Shown: one piece after another, positions 25,230-40,090 of the stretch
Numbering within the stretch: the stretch's first letter is position 1
Layout of the letters: every line of letters begins with the position of its first letter
NCBI GenBank assembly: GCA_934045905.1
Contig: OW203761.1
Location: 37,097,321-37,161,320, forward strand
Source: Leuctra nigra
Taxonomy: Eukaryota > Arthropoda > Insecta > Plecoptera > Leuctridae
Length of the DNA stretch: 64,000 nt
Direction: 5' to 3'
The notes under the pieces: generated by a model
What the model was told of the DNA's origin: nothing
Database searches by the model: none
What the model saw: only the letters and a program-made list of their open reading frames with translations
Position numbers and translations under genes: made by a program

Positions 25230-28200
25230 TTTCAACTCACAAGCAATTACAGTCTGTCTCGTTTCATTAATTAATTAAATGTGTTCATGAATTTCCATCG
25301 GGCTATACGATATTCCTAAAATAGCATAAGTGTTATGTTAAATATAAATCACATTGAAACCTCTGCACACGTACCTTCATGCAATGCTTTGATTCTAAAT
25401 AGACTTCAAGTTGGTAATCCAAATAGAAGTATTATTATTCTTAAGTGAGTAATGCCGTGACCTGCTTCATGGTGCTGAAAAGAGATGTCTAAAAACTGTG
25501 TAAAACTATTATTTTTCATGTTCCTGTATTTTCCATAGTGCATATTATTTTGATATCATATTTCAAGCCATTGCAAGCGAGCGAAGTTAATATTTATCCG
25601 CCTCAACCATTACAGATAATTTTTACTTTTCAACTTATTTTTATTAGAATTCTCTTGAGTTCTATTCTTTTAGAACACCGTTATGTTGGATATAAACTGG
25701 CAAATTGATGTGTTTTCAGGTACATACTGCATGTTTTGAAATGCTAGTTGTGTTTCCGACAAACTACATGTGCTTGAAACTTTCATGGAGTCAGCCAATC
25801 AGATTGCTGGGATTTGAGAGAGGCGGGCGCCACGGGGCACTTATCGCACACTATTTTGACTTGTGACTGCTGAAAACTTTGTTAATAGTTTTAAGAATTT
25901 CCCCAGGAAATCTTGAACTCTATATCACTGCGGAAAACGCTTTTCATTTGAAACGACTAGTCAGTAGCATCCAAAGTGGAGTCGATTATCCAATCATAAG
26001 CGTCCTCGCACAGAATTTTTAAATTAAATCAAGACTTAGCATAAAGCAATATCTCTTCTCAAAAATGTTCCACTAATGTGCCATAGTTTGTTAAACAGCA
26101 CTGCAGATTGTTTGCAAAAAGTAAGAATAACCACAATGTATTTCTGCCCTATCAACATAACATGTTGGAATTTACACGTAGTACACACGAGTCCAGGAGA
26201 GTAAGCCGTGGCCAAAGACCAAACCAAAGGAACGATCGTCAAAAGAAGTGTATGCATTAGGGATTTTTTTACATGGTTTTATATTTCATGATGAATAAGA
26301 ATTATTTTTTTGTGTGATACCATACATCATAATTAAATGACTTGATCGAAAGAGATTTGAAATCTATTTATCTCTCTAGTATAAGAGGTGAGGCGTGACA
26401 AGAAAGTGTGCTGATGTGCTGATTACTTTGTACTGTACTGACAGGGCAAGACAATTATAACTTCTTTATACAAAATGTTGTTGTGAAATTGTACATTTTT
26501 CTTCCATAAAGTCCCTCTTCATTTCTCTCTGCACATGTGAAGATGACACATAATTTTAGAAATAACTCGTGTCATGTTCTACTTATAGTTCGCGAAGATT
26601 TGTCTGACGATAATGTACGACTTGCTTTCCAACTCAGACTCAAACGTATCTAACTGCATCATCCACTAGAATACAATATAGAGCTCGTTAATCAATTTCG
26701 TAAAACATTGTTATTGTAAATTGATACCCGAGGATTGCACTTCAGACGTATAGAACAGTTATTAATAAAACATTACTAAGTTAATATTGACTCATCCGTT
26801 TGGATATTAACCAGTTTTTGCTCATTACGAGGTAGAGATATCTGTTACAATCGTGTCGACGGAAGGGGCTGTTCCTATTAGGCAGATTCCCTCCAGGCAA
26901 ACATCTCCTCCCTGGAGCCTATTCCCGCAGGCTCTGGTTCCATGTGGGTAGGCCTATTATCCTACAGGAGAAGTACAAAGAGATTCCAAAACCCTCTCTC
27001 TCCACACTACGCCTCCCTCAACCCCCTTCATATTACGAAACTTCGTCCTACTCCTATCGAATTTGTGATGTCGTATTAAACAAGGACCCAACGACAAAAG
27101 CTCCTTTGTTTTAAAGTAAAAGAAAGGTATAATGAAGTTTAATATTGCACGCAAAAAATTATATCGTTAGATCTAAAATATTCGCTTCATTTAGTTTGTT
27201 GAATGAGATTAAGTTTTTTTATGTATTTCCTTCCGCAATTCTGGACAGGGTTTTGACTCAGAATCATTCCTATATTTATTCAGCATATTGCTGGGATTTT
27301 GTGGTTTATTATTTATGCAGAGTCATACAAGAAAGTCGTCCATAGTTTGCTTTCGGACTAACATTTATAGTATAAACCTTCGCGATCTTCAACTACTACC
27401 TACCTACATATAAATTATATTCCTATGACGTGTTTCTTTTAGCATTGAGTTATAAACATATAAATTTGCACGTGTCATATTATTACTTCGTTCTAAAGTT
27501 TTAATATCAACTTAACAGTTCTAAGTGAAGTGAACAGCTCTGAAAGTAGGTTTATTTAAGCTAGTAAAATAGAAAGAAAACTCGCAACACGAAATGGTTT
27601 TGTTAGAAATGTAGGGTGCAGCCCGTGTCCTGATTACTAGACACTTTTGCCATTCAGTGACAGAGTATCACAACTTTTAATTGTGGTGACAGACATTCCG
27701 AATATTTATTCAAGAATCGGCTCAATTCCAATTCAATCAAACAGAAAATTTGCAAAATATTTAAAGTACCAGGATCATCTTTAAATTTCGTACGCCTACT
27801 AATTTACTTCTTATATAAATATTTTATTCTAGCGGTTTAATTTAAGCTCAGTGATTAATAAATATTATTCTTTAAATTTGTTTGTAGCTTTTCCCTTCAT
27901 CATACAATCAATCGTCATACAATTGATTTAGATGATATGTTGACATTATAATGTAAATATTTTGAAGATTTTGATCGAAACTTGTAATTGAACATGAATC
28001 AACATCTCAGCTTGTGTAGAACTACTTTCCAGGGAGGATGTGGACCCAAGTTAGCTGCGGAAATGGCCGGCGCACTATGTTCGCCAAAGATTAAGTTCAC
28101 ATTACTGCGCTCGGATACAGATTGGAACGAACTCTTGCGGTAGAACACGTAAGCTAAGAACCTCCGGGAGTTTCACATTCAAATGTAAGATTAATTCCTA

Positions 28201-28249
28201 AACCCGTCGGGATCTCCATTCACCCGATATGACACCGCTACTGGAACAT

Positions 28250-28384
<135 letters not shown>

Positions 28385-31080
28385 ACAGAGTGACAAGGAG
28401 AGAGGATGTGTTTTGTTGTCACAAATGACGTGATAATTATTACTAGTCAATTACAATGTATACAGAAGTACAGTGCTAGGCTATCGGTCTTCTATTATCT
28501 ACCCGGAATTGTGTTCAATCTGCGCTCAACACTGACATTCCACTCTCTGGAGAAACAATAGAAAGATTTATGTTTCGAACCTCCAAACATTCGTGTGCCA
28601 TTTGTCCCCCCCAACTGATTAGCAAATTCCAGTGGCAAGTGATCCAAGTTTTGCATTCAGCTCTTGCTTCGTCCGCCTCCGAGTTGGGGAGATTATATGC
28701 TTCTAATTGTACCACCAGCAGCTCTTACTTACGTATATATCCTATTTGTTACAACGATTAGAGTTTGGGTCGTCGCAAGTGGGGAATAATGTTGTTCGGT
28801 AAATCATGTAGTTGAAATCTAAGGATAGAGGTACACCGTCTATTTACACGTATAAAAGACGATGTGTCTGTAACTAATGCGAGTTAATTTATTTTATACC
28901 GTTCTAAATTGACATTATTTTAGCTTTATGTAACTCTGAGCTATTAAACTCAGGTGCGGGTTATTAAAGCGCATTGTATGTTTTGTGTTGTTTTTTTCTT
29001 GAAGAGCGTGCGGTAGATTCATGCCGTTACAATGTAATAGAACGAGAGGGTGGAAGGGAGTGGAGGTTTGATTGTTACACCAGCCGACACCTCGTCGGAC
29101 TCACAGTTAGCCATTATCCAACATCTGCTTTAATTAGGCCTCAAGCTGTTTGAGGAACTAACCGAGAACGTCCACGGAAAACGGAAAACTCGCTTGGTGA
29201 AACTCTTGCGCCACAGCCACGAGGAGTTTCCAACCCACGAGAGGAAACTGCACTGACGGTAATAATAATAATGTCTTACCTTCACTTCCTTGAAATCGTA
29301 AAGGAAATGCAGTAAAATGCAGGATATCTTTCCTGAAGAGTTGTCGAAAGGTCTTATCTTAACGTTCGTAAGTCAAAGTCATGATATTAAAATATCACAA
29401 TCTTTATCCGGCATGGATTTGAATGTTAGGTCGATTCGAAAATACAATTCGTAGTCTTGCTTTTACAAAATCAACCAAATAATCAAAATATAGGAATAAG
29501 AAGAAATTAAAATAAAATATAATTTAAAATGTACAAACGGTCATTGTATTATGTGAGTTGTCTAGATTCAAAATCAGGCGTCTCTATAAAAATAATTGAC
29601 TTTGAGTTATACGTGTAGTTCTAAATTGTTGCGAGATAGAATACAAGAAAAATTACTCTTTTTTCAAAATGTGGGTAAAATACCAAATTATCAAGCGTAT
29701 CAGGAATGTCAACTGGTTTTACCTGTTTATCTCAAAATTACGCAAAGTGGAGAAGGTTGGTTTTGAATTTAGGCAACTCAAGTACATTAACATGCATTTA
29801 GTCTTAGAAGCGAGCATATTCCATGGGTTAATGAAGATGTTTGTGTAATTTGGCATTAATAATTTAAACTCAAATCCGTGTCAGCGAATATGTAATATAC
29901 CTAATTATCGAGTAGGTATCTAGCTTCCTGAATTGACATTAACACACCATGTCTTTGTAACTGATGTCTCAAGAGCTGACGATAATCTCATTCTAAATGA
30001 TTGAGTTGTGGTTCGGCATGAAGGGGGGTGAAGGGGGTGGACTGGATAAGACAAGTCTAGATAATGGGTGGCTTCTTTCCCTAATCACTCCGAATGTTTC
30101 CACCGAGTTGAACCTTTGACAGAAGCAACATCTTCTCCAAGACGGATCTGATTTAATTTAACGACATAAGATTACAGCTTGCCATCTCTCGAACAGCTAA
30201 ACATCAATTCTGAGTCAAACTTTGCGTCGCTGAGACGATGTCGTAAGCCTCAACTACATCCCAATCAGTACTCTGTTAGCTTACGATGTGTTCCACTCCG
30301 TTTGAAAGATTTCATACTCTTTGCTGTAATATCTTTCAGTTCATAGAGTTTCAATATAACACTAACACCGTATTTTCTATAGATACGAACAAACTAATAT
30401 TCGACTTGTTAAACCTGTAAAATATATTTCCTGATGAATTGTGGTGCATTACGGGTGGAGCCTTAGCCCCGGCGGGAATAATGGCGGCTTACAATTAGCC
30501 CGTGTAGCATAATAATAGTGCTGCTTCGGGGATCGCGCATAGTTCGAAAAGCCATTCCATTATTATTTTCCTCCGCTCGTTTGTTCGTGGTGTGTGTGTG
30601 TGTGTTGGTGGAAGGAAGGCAAACTGTTCACCAACTATTCGAGTCGAACACAGCCAGGGCCGGGGCAGGGCCGGTAGAGGGCGGCATCACGGCATTTTCT
30701 CTTTAGGTGCGGGGCTATTTATTGGACAGAGATTTATTGCGCGGTAGTAGAAAGCAATTATATTTCCTTGTCCGCTCTTCCAATCCCAACGTTATTTGCT
30801 CTTTATAGGCTATTTCCTAAAAAAAAATACTCGAGAATACTTGGTTTTCTCGATTTCGGTACTGATACTATATATTTTTTCTCATTTCCTACTGTACCAC
30901 ACAATCTCTTGTGGTTTCCGAATTCAACCAACTAGACGAGATTCTTTTGTGTGAAATTATACATCTGTTACTTATATTTGTACGTTTCGTCATTTCAACT
31001 CATGTATTGGCATTTCGTGTACCATTATTCAGTGTTTGCTATTGTTAATGTTCATTTGGCTGTATAGCGTTAGTTTTAGC

Positions 31081-31102
31081 ATATCATCACCATCATCATC
31101 AC

Positions 31103-31152
<50 letters not shown>
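31081..31152 (+). repeat. (ATC)n microsatellite
   Basis: About 24 CAT/ATC triplets with a few interruptions in the first half and a pure run from 31118. A shorter pure run of the same triplet is at 14878-14904. Confidence 0.95.
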
Positions 31153-31154
<2 letters not shown>

Positions 31155-34100
31155 CAATGAGCGTGATGAGAGGCAGTTAAAACACTCCAAGGTCTCAACT
31201 CGAATCCATATCAATCATTCAGTCACTCATGCATTCGGAGTACACATTGGATCACGGCGAGAATCGAACCCCAGTGCCTCAGCGTGGTTTCAATTCGCGA
31301 AAACATTCAGGAGGTAATTTGAAATGAGTGTAAACTATCGAGTTCGGTTCTTTCCATCCTACCTAAGGTATTATGCAAGCAAGCTCTTCAAGCGATTAAT
31401 TTTAAGGATAGAAATAGCTTTAGATTTACATTTTTCTGCATTGCAAAGTCTGAAACCCAATCCTAGATGCTAAACTTTCTCATTAGTTTAAACCCGAACT
31501 TTTAAACTATGGAAACACTATTATCTTCGTATTCTCAAGAAGAATGTAAATTCATATTCAATTTTTGAGCAAAGTATTCCCCAGCAATATTAATATGAAC
31601 CTTATTATGTTCTTAACGAAAAAGACAAAAATTAGCTGTCGACGGCCATGTTTTTTTAAAAACAAAAATCATAGTCAAAGTTAGAGCAATTGGAATTTGA
31701 AAAAGACTGAACTGCAATCTTTTTGATGAGATATGAAAATAAGCTATACAAAGTGTAGAGTTAATTTTACAATTAGGAACTAATTGTCTTCTAATCCAAC
31801 TACGTTCAATAGATTAGTAACAATCCGATTAATATTATTGCTACTCTATCATACATATTCTGTACGTGCATAATTGATTTGACAGAAAATATTATTCTGT
31901 AACTATGTCAGGTTGACTATAGGAGATAATGAACACGTGCATCAAATGGTGTGTCTAAATAGGGCAGCGCACTGTTGCAAGCTATGCATTGCAATCCAGC
32001 ACCGACCAATGTTCCATCATTCTGAATGGGGGTCGTAAACATGCTGGTCCACCCAGCTGAGGTAGATCATTGCAGACCATTAAATAAATCGCGCTGATTC
32101 CAGAAAATAATTAAACTATTTATAACTCTGTTAGAGAATAGAGTGAGGATTAAAAATGCCCGTATACCTGGGTGTGGAGAAAGATAACGTAACGGAGTAG
32201 CAAAACTATTGGTTATATATTCCCGTGATACTCTATTAAATATATATGTGTGCACGAAAGGAGAGGGAACTCATACAACTTTAAACAAACTGGTCGTTGG
32301 TGATTTTCAACCTCACTTGTTTTCTCACCACAATTTCACATAATGGAATTGGATGTCGAGAAAAAATTGTTGATAGAAAATTGAGTATGGAATTAGCCCA
32401 CTTTTAAAATTGGGTTACGACATAATAGGTATTCTCGTTCATATTAGCATAATAATATAGTAATATGAATTTTTCTATGCAATTTCACAAATGGTGGCAG
32501 ATGTGGGATATTTCATATAAGTGTTTGAAACGTTTCGTGGTCAAACAATAATACTGACATATTTATTTTTAACGATGTTATGTCATCATACCAGTGATTA
32601 GAAACGCGTGTAATTTAATTTCAAACCAAGCAATTAAAATCGATAATTTGAAAAAAGATATAGAAACTGATGTCTCAATGATTGTGAAAAAGAGTCATAA
32701 TTATACTACACTACAATACTAACTATATACCTACTAACTACACTGTAAACTCGTATGTTAAAAAACTACAATTTAATTTAAATTTACAATCCTTTGAACT
32801 TTGAGCTCATTTTGATACGTAATTATTAGTTATTACTCTCAATCAATGATCATTCACCTATGGAACTTTAGGATAGAAACAGCAAACACGCAAAAATAGC
32901 ATTAAACCAATTATTAATTGCAAAATATATATCTCAAAATGTTCTTCCTATATCAAAATTTGTGGCACCTCTTTACCTATACTTATTTTTTAATTTATAC
33001 ACTTTTATGTACCTAAACATGGGTTTTATAGGTAACCATACTTTATGGACTGCGGTCAATAAATTGATTTTTCTTCTAGTGATTACTGAGTTCTTTTTCT
33101 GTTGAATGTAAGGTAGACCATCAACGTTGAACTCAAACATTCACTTTGCTCATTTGTCAATGCCTTCGATAATAATAGAGACATTATCCCAAATGTCTGC
33201 ACGTTTGTAATGCTATCCATACTTACTTTCAAACGCAATATTTACATTTCTAAACAGATTGCGAGCTGTAGAAGAGGTATTTAGTCTAGCTCACGTGTAT
33301 TTTGAACACATGTAAGTCACAAATCATCGCCCGTCAACCCGATCATTACCACCAGCGACATGACACAATGCAGCATTGTTGTATCAACTCTGAGAAACCT
33401 GCAATTAGTCCCCCTCGATTAAAACATCTTTTGGCGACGTCAGCAGCCAGAACTCAGCTGATATCTTTCTTTAATCATCTTGGAAATAAAATACATATTT
33501 ATCATGCTTGTCTATGCAATAACATGCCGCTTATTTCTCCTAACTTTGTAAAGTTAACTCACGTTTGCCTGCGCTTTGATCTCGTGTTCAGAGCTATCCG
33601 ATTGAACTTTATTAGATAGGTCTTTCTTTTTCGGAATCCCATTTTCAAAAGCAATAAAAAAAACTTCACGTTTCATATTATATAGAATTCAGATTACTGT
33701 TTATAAGCTACATAAATTTAAATTATGTTTATTTTACTATAATATTACAGACTGAATGAGGTATTTGAGAATGTATGTCGTAATTTTATCTTTGTCCCAA
33801 GTCCTCCTGCAGGTAGCATGTATGGGGCCAACTGACAACACTAAATCAGTAAAGACGCTAAGAAAGTCGAGCGACGTTTAATCAGTCACGACGCCGTGTG
33901 AAGTAGTTCGGGCGTCGGTGGGATGGGGAGGGGTGTGGGACGAGGAGGGGTAGCTGTGATTAGCCCTTGATGCCACCGCCCTGGATGAGAAGGAGCGCCA
34001 CGGGGGAGGGTGAAGGGGGAATAAGGTAACCGCTGATGTTCCTAGGGGAATACTCTTAATTAAATCTCTTGGAAGAAGGAAGCGTCGGTGACGACGACGA

Positions 34101-35225
34101 TGTCGACAGTGACGAAACAAAAGGGAGTGGGCAGGCAGGCAGGAGTTTACCCAGGTCCCGGTCCCTGGTCCCGGCAAGTTGAACCGTCCTCCCACCTAAT
34201 CTAATTGATTGGTGGTATCTTGCGACATGGGCTAAGTCGCACCCCGGTTGCTCAAAGGTCGAGGGGGGAGGAAGGTAAGCGTCTCGTCCATAGGAACACC
34301 GATCTCCTAAGCCGCACAAGATTAACTCGAGCTTTGTACACGAGATGGGGTTTGTGTCGCTTCTGACCGGCAAACGGTGCACTGTTTCCTCTTATTGTCC
34401 ACGTATCTAATGGTCACGTGACGACGGCGTCTAGAGATAGTGATTCGACCTTCTTGGCTATTCTTGGGATGCAACGGTGCAGATAGTCGCTCTGCCTTAG
34501 CTTTGTTTCTAGTATTAAATAACCTCACTGACGTTTTACTACATGTCTGTAAGCAAGGCTATTTGAGCTTTGCTTGCTATTACACATTGTCACTGTGTAA
34601 AAACGAGGTCATTAAATATTTTGTAACAAGATGTGGTTCACAGACCACACCATGCTCCAAGATTACCGCCATGTTAATATTTCATTTTATGTCTCGTCCT
34701 GGCATCAACCTCCACGTAGTTCGTATAGTTCGCCCTAAATCCTAACCCTCCCAACTCTTTCTCGCCTCACTCTCCTCGTTCCTCAGACAGTCTTGATTCT
34801 TCGTCTCAGCTAATGAAGATGAGCAGATTATTAATGAAGATGTATCACTATTTCAGCAGCTAATAGCTGAGACCGTGCGATTCCGCGCGAAGGCCCAGCG
34901 GTTGAGGGGGGGAGGTGGGAGTGTGTAGATTCAGATTGTCGATTTCACGAAGAGTTGAGAGAAAATTCTGCTTTAATGAACTTTCTCGATGATGGAGTCA
35001 AGTCACGATTTTTTCATGGAGGAATGATTCAAGTTAAATTTGATAATTTAAAGGGTCCTAAATCAGATTATAATCTCGATGATGAACCAGCAGAGGAATT
35101 CATGTTCATTCTCTACTTTTTGAAATGCGTTCTTGACTTATTTAAACCCTTTTTCTAAATGGCAATTGACGCATGTCTAATCCTCCATGATGATATGCAG
35201 AACATTCGGGGTGAAACGGTTTTAC

Positions 35226-35363
35226 CTTTAGGACGATGGTGGGTGTTGAAGTATACACAAGGCTGATGGGATTGCGAGTGTCGCCCACATATGACTCAAT
35301 TTTAAACACATATTTGTGTTTCATCTTCTCAGCAAGTAATGCGATGTAGTCCTGCCGTACGCG
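35226..35363 (-). CDS. Isolated internal exon of an unidentified gene (probable)
   Basis: On the minus strand a stretch bounded by an acceptor (CCTGTGCAG or the following AG; exon start 35365 or 35363) and a donor (AAG then GTAAAA) reads 46 codons without a stop. The translation is protein-like: it begins RVRQDYIALLAEKMKHK, continues VFKIESYVGDTRNP and ends TPTIVLK. Composition is balanced, codon use is normal, and it does not resemble random AT-rich ORFs. If it starts at 35363 it is 138 bp, phase 0 to phase 0. I do not recognise the family, and I found no neighbouring minus-strand exons within a few kb. Partner exons could be tens of kb away or the exon could be a processed remnant. A + strand reading frame at 34955-35155 (MNFLDDGVKSRFFHGG...) next to it is also somewhat protein-like but weaker. 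Confidence 0.5.
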
Positions 35364-38300
35364 CTCTGCACAGGTAACATATTAAGTCAACACTTCACTT
35401 CGGTGAAAAAATAAAGAACACTTTGTTGTATTTCAATTCACGTTGGAAATGAAAACAATTTTTGATATCTTTTAGATGTTTACGTTGATTATAAAGACGA
35501 CCTAGTAGGTTTTCCTCTGTAATCTCTCCATGGAGGTAAATAAGCCGAAGCTTTCAATACAAACAATTTCTCTTGTGATTTTAAGGATTACAGGGATGCA
35601 TCTTGTTTCTGTTTCTGCAAAAGGAGGCCTTTTGACTCACTTGCTATCCACAATTCCGTATGACATGGCGAGACATTTTCTCGCACCCCATCTAATGAAC
35701 AATCGTCATTTTTATGCTCTAGTAGCTAAGTTGGCAGTTAACTTTATAGCTGCTCATAATTCCACACACTTTACTACTATGAATTGTAATAACATCCCTC
35801 GACGGGGTATAATTGTACGCCGGCACGCATCGCACTCGATGGGGGCGGCGGGGCAGGGGCAGGGGGCCGGCCGGGGGTGGAGGCTTATTTGGTTCAGTTG
35901 CGGCTTATCTCAAGTTTGGAACTCTGCGAACAGTTTCATTTATCTTCTTCACACTTGACTGGTGCCACTCTCATGTTGCAATATCTCCTCTATCACTCTT
36001 CGTCCTGCTCCCCCGCCACCCTCTGCCGCCCTGGGATCCGTGCAGTGCCGTGCCGAGCATGGGTTTATCACAGACTTTTTCTGGAGCGTCGACAAAGGTT
36101 GCTATTACCATATCCATACTCAAACCAATAAGACTTCTCCCGCGCACCACACTTGGCGCTGAGAGACGACGACGCACAGCGTCTCGACGCCTTCCTCATT
36201 GACGACTTGTCCGCTCATGTTTCTCTACGTCGAAACTATAGCTCTGTGGGTCATAGTTTCACTCAAACAACGGAATCATCTCTTATTCACCATCCAATAA
36301 TATGCTTACTGCCAAGGACACAATATCCATGCAAATTTCAATTAGCAAAAGTTTGCCATAGCGCGGCTAGCCTCCCTCACTGCTACCCCCCTCGTCAACC
36401 CCTTCCCTCGCTATTTTAACACAACCCTATTCAAGTGGCATCCACTTAATTAGACCTATATTGCGGTACGTACGCGGAGCCGCCGCAAAACGTAGAAAGC
36501 AAAACAGCCAAAGTATTGGCTCATCTCGAAACGAAATGAAGAGCAAATTTGTGGCCTTATTTGCATATTACCCCATAAAATCTCAATTACACGTAAAGTT
36601 ACGCCCACTTAATTGGAATCAACGTAAAGCAAAAAGCTAAGAGCGAACTTTGAGCGTGTATTAAGGCTACATAATTTACGGATGATACCTAGAATTAGTA
36701 GCGACAAGAATGGTTTATCTTCAGCCCGCCTACAGAAGAATACGTCGAGATTAAACAAAGAAAAAAACTGTTGAAATCCTTAATGGAGTTGAAGATAAAA
36801 AGACTGTCCTCATTTTGGGGCGAGTTTTGGTAGAAGTATCTCGACCACTGACATTCCTTTGCTCGCTAATTAAAATATGCTCAGCTAATCTACAACTCCA
36901 GCGTCTTTTGTTCTCTTGTTGATATTTTAACTCCTCCTGGACGCTTCTGTCTGAAGATGTGGAGTACCTAAGACTGTGTCGTTACGTATTATGCGCTATC
37001 TTGAAAAAGTGGATAGCAGAGAAAGAAAGAACAATTTGTGCAATCAGCCCCTAGAAGCATGGCATGGCGGCCATCTTCCCATGTCGGGGCGTATTCAAGA
37101 ACATCTGCTGTGGAATATTCATCTTCTATCTACGTTCCTCTGTAAACGACTTATTACATACGGTTCTTCTTTTATTATATTTTTTTCAGACATTGAGTTT
37201 TCTGAATTTGATGGAAACATGCGTGTGTGAAGAGATCGGAATTCGGAATGGACGCGGGTTCGAATTCCGTCATAACACGGACATAGTTTCTCTTTCTCTC
37301 AATCTCGTGGATATTGTCCATACACGAAATCATATCTGGCAGAATTTCCTAAGAAATAATATGCATACACATTACTGTAATGTGCGATATTTCTCTGCTG
37401 TTGAAGGTAGCAGGAAGGAGATCGTACATAGTTAAGATTGCATTGAATAATAATCATATTATCTACCTTTTGCATGATTTAATTTACTGTTTAAAACTTC
37501 AGTTTAATCAATATGGTTAATATCCATTAAAATCAACATTTTACATTCATTTTAACCCTGACGATATCATATGACCAATCAACAGTATTTGATTAATATA
37601 CTCCCCCTCCCCCTGGCACCGACCAATTAAAATTAATACCCCCAATAGCCACAACAAAACAGCAACAAAATATAATTTGTCTTCAACAATCGTCAAGCAG
37701 ACACCTTCTGGCCACCATACTGTCATCTCATTGAGCTAAAAGTTAAGTTTTCATCTCTGCAAATTAGTTGCATACTTTAATAGTTTCCTGATTGCTTTTA
37801 ACAGGAGTTGAGCAGACTAAGCGTCAGGTCGATGAAGCAAAGAGACGCGTTATACCTAATTAATCGTTATTTATACAAAATTGAGATGACTCTCAAAACA
37901 GAAAACCTAATTAGTATGTAATTAAGTTTTGAAAATGAAAGCTTCAGCAGCAATCTTAAGACAGTTCTAATAACGAACAAGGAGTAGAAGTAGCAGCCAA
38001 AGTTTTCTCAGGATTGTTAATCTCTCACTCGATCTTAATTCCATCCTGATATTCTCTCGACAAAAAGAAAGAAAAGAATAAAATTAAAAACAGTAGAAAC
38101 TTAAGCGTCAGTATTTCTTGTTGATTCTCCAGCAGCAGCCCGCACTTCCACAGATTGCCAAAATTTTCAATTATATCTCCATTTTGAAAATAAGATCGTC
38201 TTTGCACGGAGTTATTGAATTATTGAGTATTTATGATCAAAAAGTTTACAAAGTCCTTATTAGCTTGAAGTGTCGTAAATAATGCGAATATGGAAATAAA

Positions 38301-38475
38301 TTCCTGTAAACAAACCGCACAACCCCCAAACAATTTACTTTATTGGCGTTCTCATAACGCTCACTGTAACGACTAACGAACGAGTCGATACGGCAGCGGT
38401 GTAATGTGGCACTTTGTCACACAGTTCACTTCTATTTGCGTGCTTTTTGTTCTGCAGCTTGTCTGTCTGTCTCTC

Positions 38476-38507
38476 TGTTTGTTTGTTTGTTTGTTTGTTT
38501 GTTTGTT
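38476..38507 (+). repeat. (TTTG)n microsatellite
   Basis: Seven consecutive GTTT tetranucleotides following a short (CTGT) run. Confidence 0.95.
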
Positions 38508-38984
38508 GGTGGTATTCACGCAAAATGACATAGTTTGTAAACTCCATCTCTGTGTTCTGCTCCATCCGGATGAATGCAGTTAAAAATTTTACAACCCATA
38601 AATAAAATGTCATCTACTGTACTCGTTGTTTTTACCATAATGTTGGAGCAACAGTGTTATTGGTGAGTTCACGAGGTATAATATTAAAACATGCACTTTG
38701 TTGTGTGGACACTAGAATCATGTGACATGGACACGGATAATGGCCGGAAGTAGATCTGAAATAAGAAGCGCTGAGGCGAGAGTCCGAGATATTTTTGACA
38801 AGCGTCACGACGCTTCCTGCCGACGTCTTGACGTCAGCGACGACTGACGCGTCTGGAAGGGGCTTAACGTCGGGGGTGGGGGGAGCGATCGTAGCGTACC
38901 TTTGTTGAGAATGAAATGGGGGTGATTTAATTCGAACATTTAGGAGTCATTTTGATCTACTGTCTCATGTTTCAGGTTGAAAAC

Positions 38985-39974
38985 CAGTGGCGTGCACTCA
39001 ATGGAAGCAAGGGAAGCATTGCTTCCCCTTCCTTTTCCATTCCAACAATATTAAAATATAATAATTATATGTATAATAATTTAATCTTTTTACAAAAATA
39101 TTCATCACTTAATACTACTTATAGAATTCTTATTACGAACACAAATGTCACCACTTTCGCTCTGATTTCAAAGTAAACGCGGTTTCTAAGACAGGAGGTG
39201 GGCAAGGCGCGTGCGCACGCATACACTTGCCTCGGCTCGCCAGTCGGCCGGCTCCAAGGGATTCACTTTTCGAATTGCTTCCAATCCCTCGCTCTATATA
39301 CGGGAGTTACGCATGCATTAGGTGATTTGCCTACAATCAAATATGTTAATCTGCAGCCACCTGAAAGTATTGTCAATAATAAAAACTTATTTTGCCATGA
39401 TAATAACATTATTTGCCGGTCTAAACACAAAACATTTCTGTGTAAAATGCGTCTATTTCTGCAGGCGTATTCTAGCCAAGGGAAGCAAATCGGAGAGTTG
39501 CATCCACAGTCCGAACGCAGCCGAACTACTCCCGAGTTGACACGATTGGAACGAACATGTGATCGGTCGGTGACAGTGCTCAAGAGCGGTTGAATGTCTA
39601 AACTTGTATTATCTACAAAATATTGCAGTTTCGGATTCTCAGTTCAGTTTACGCATTTCTACAAAGTTTTTGTATATCTGTATTTGCCCTCGTATTTGCC
39701 TTCAAAAAACTAATGATTAAAATATAAAAAATTAGTCTGAAAATCCTCCTTTGACCATTTCTTAAATTCAAGTAATCTTCCAAAAAGGTACTTTCAAAAT
39801 CGTTTTTAACCATCTAAAATTAGTCAAATTTTAAAAAATTCCCTGCGGGGCTAAGCTGGGGGGCAAGCTCCCAGAGCTTGCCCCCAGAATTTGCCCAGAC
39901 CCCCCTCCGGGTCTGGGCAAATTTCTTTCCTGGCAATTTGCTTCCCTCACTTCAAATGTCACGGCACGCCACTG
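38985..39974. mobile_element. Non-autonomous hAT-type DNA transposon with 8-bp target duplication
   Basis: The element begins CAGTGGCGTGC and ends GCACGCCACTG, a perfect 11-bp terminal inverted repeat of the hAT type. It is flanked on both sides by the identical 8-mer TTGAAAAC (38977-38984 and 39975-39982), the target duplication length of hAT elements. The 990-bp interior has no transposase. The subterminal right end carries two strong hairpins: a 10-bp stem at 39859-39885 and a perfect 13-bp stem with 6-base loop at 39890-39921. The 131-codon ORF inside shows no known domain. Confidence 0.88.
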
Positions 39975-40090
39975 TTGAAAACTGTATAGTCACTGATGTA
40001 TAGTGTCCTGATAAAACTTGCCCCTGACAGAAGCTACCGCAGACGCAGACGTAGTATTAGTTGCCTATATAAATTGATATTTTGTATACA

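Noticed and set aside
39198..39593. 131-codon ORF inside the hAT-type element
   Set aside because: It has no transposase motifs (no hAT dimerisation domain, no zinc finger), and the element is too short to be autonomous.
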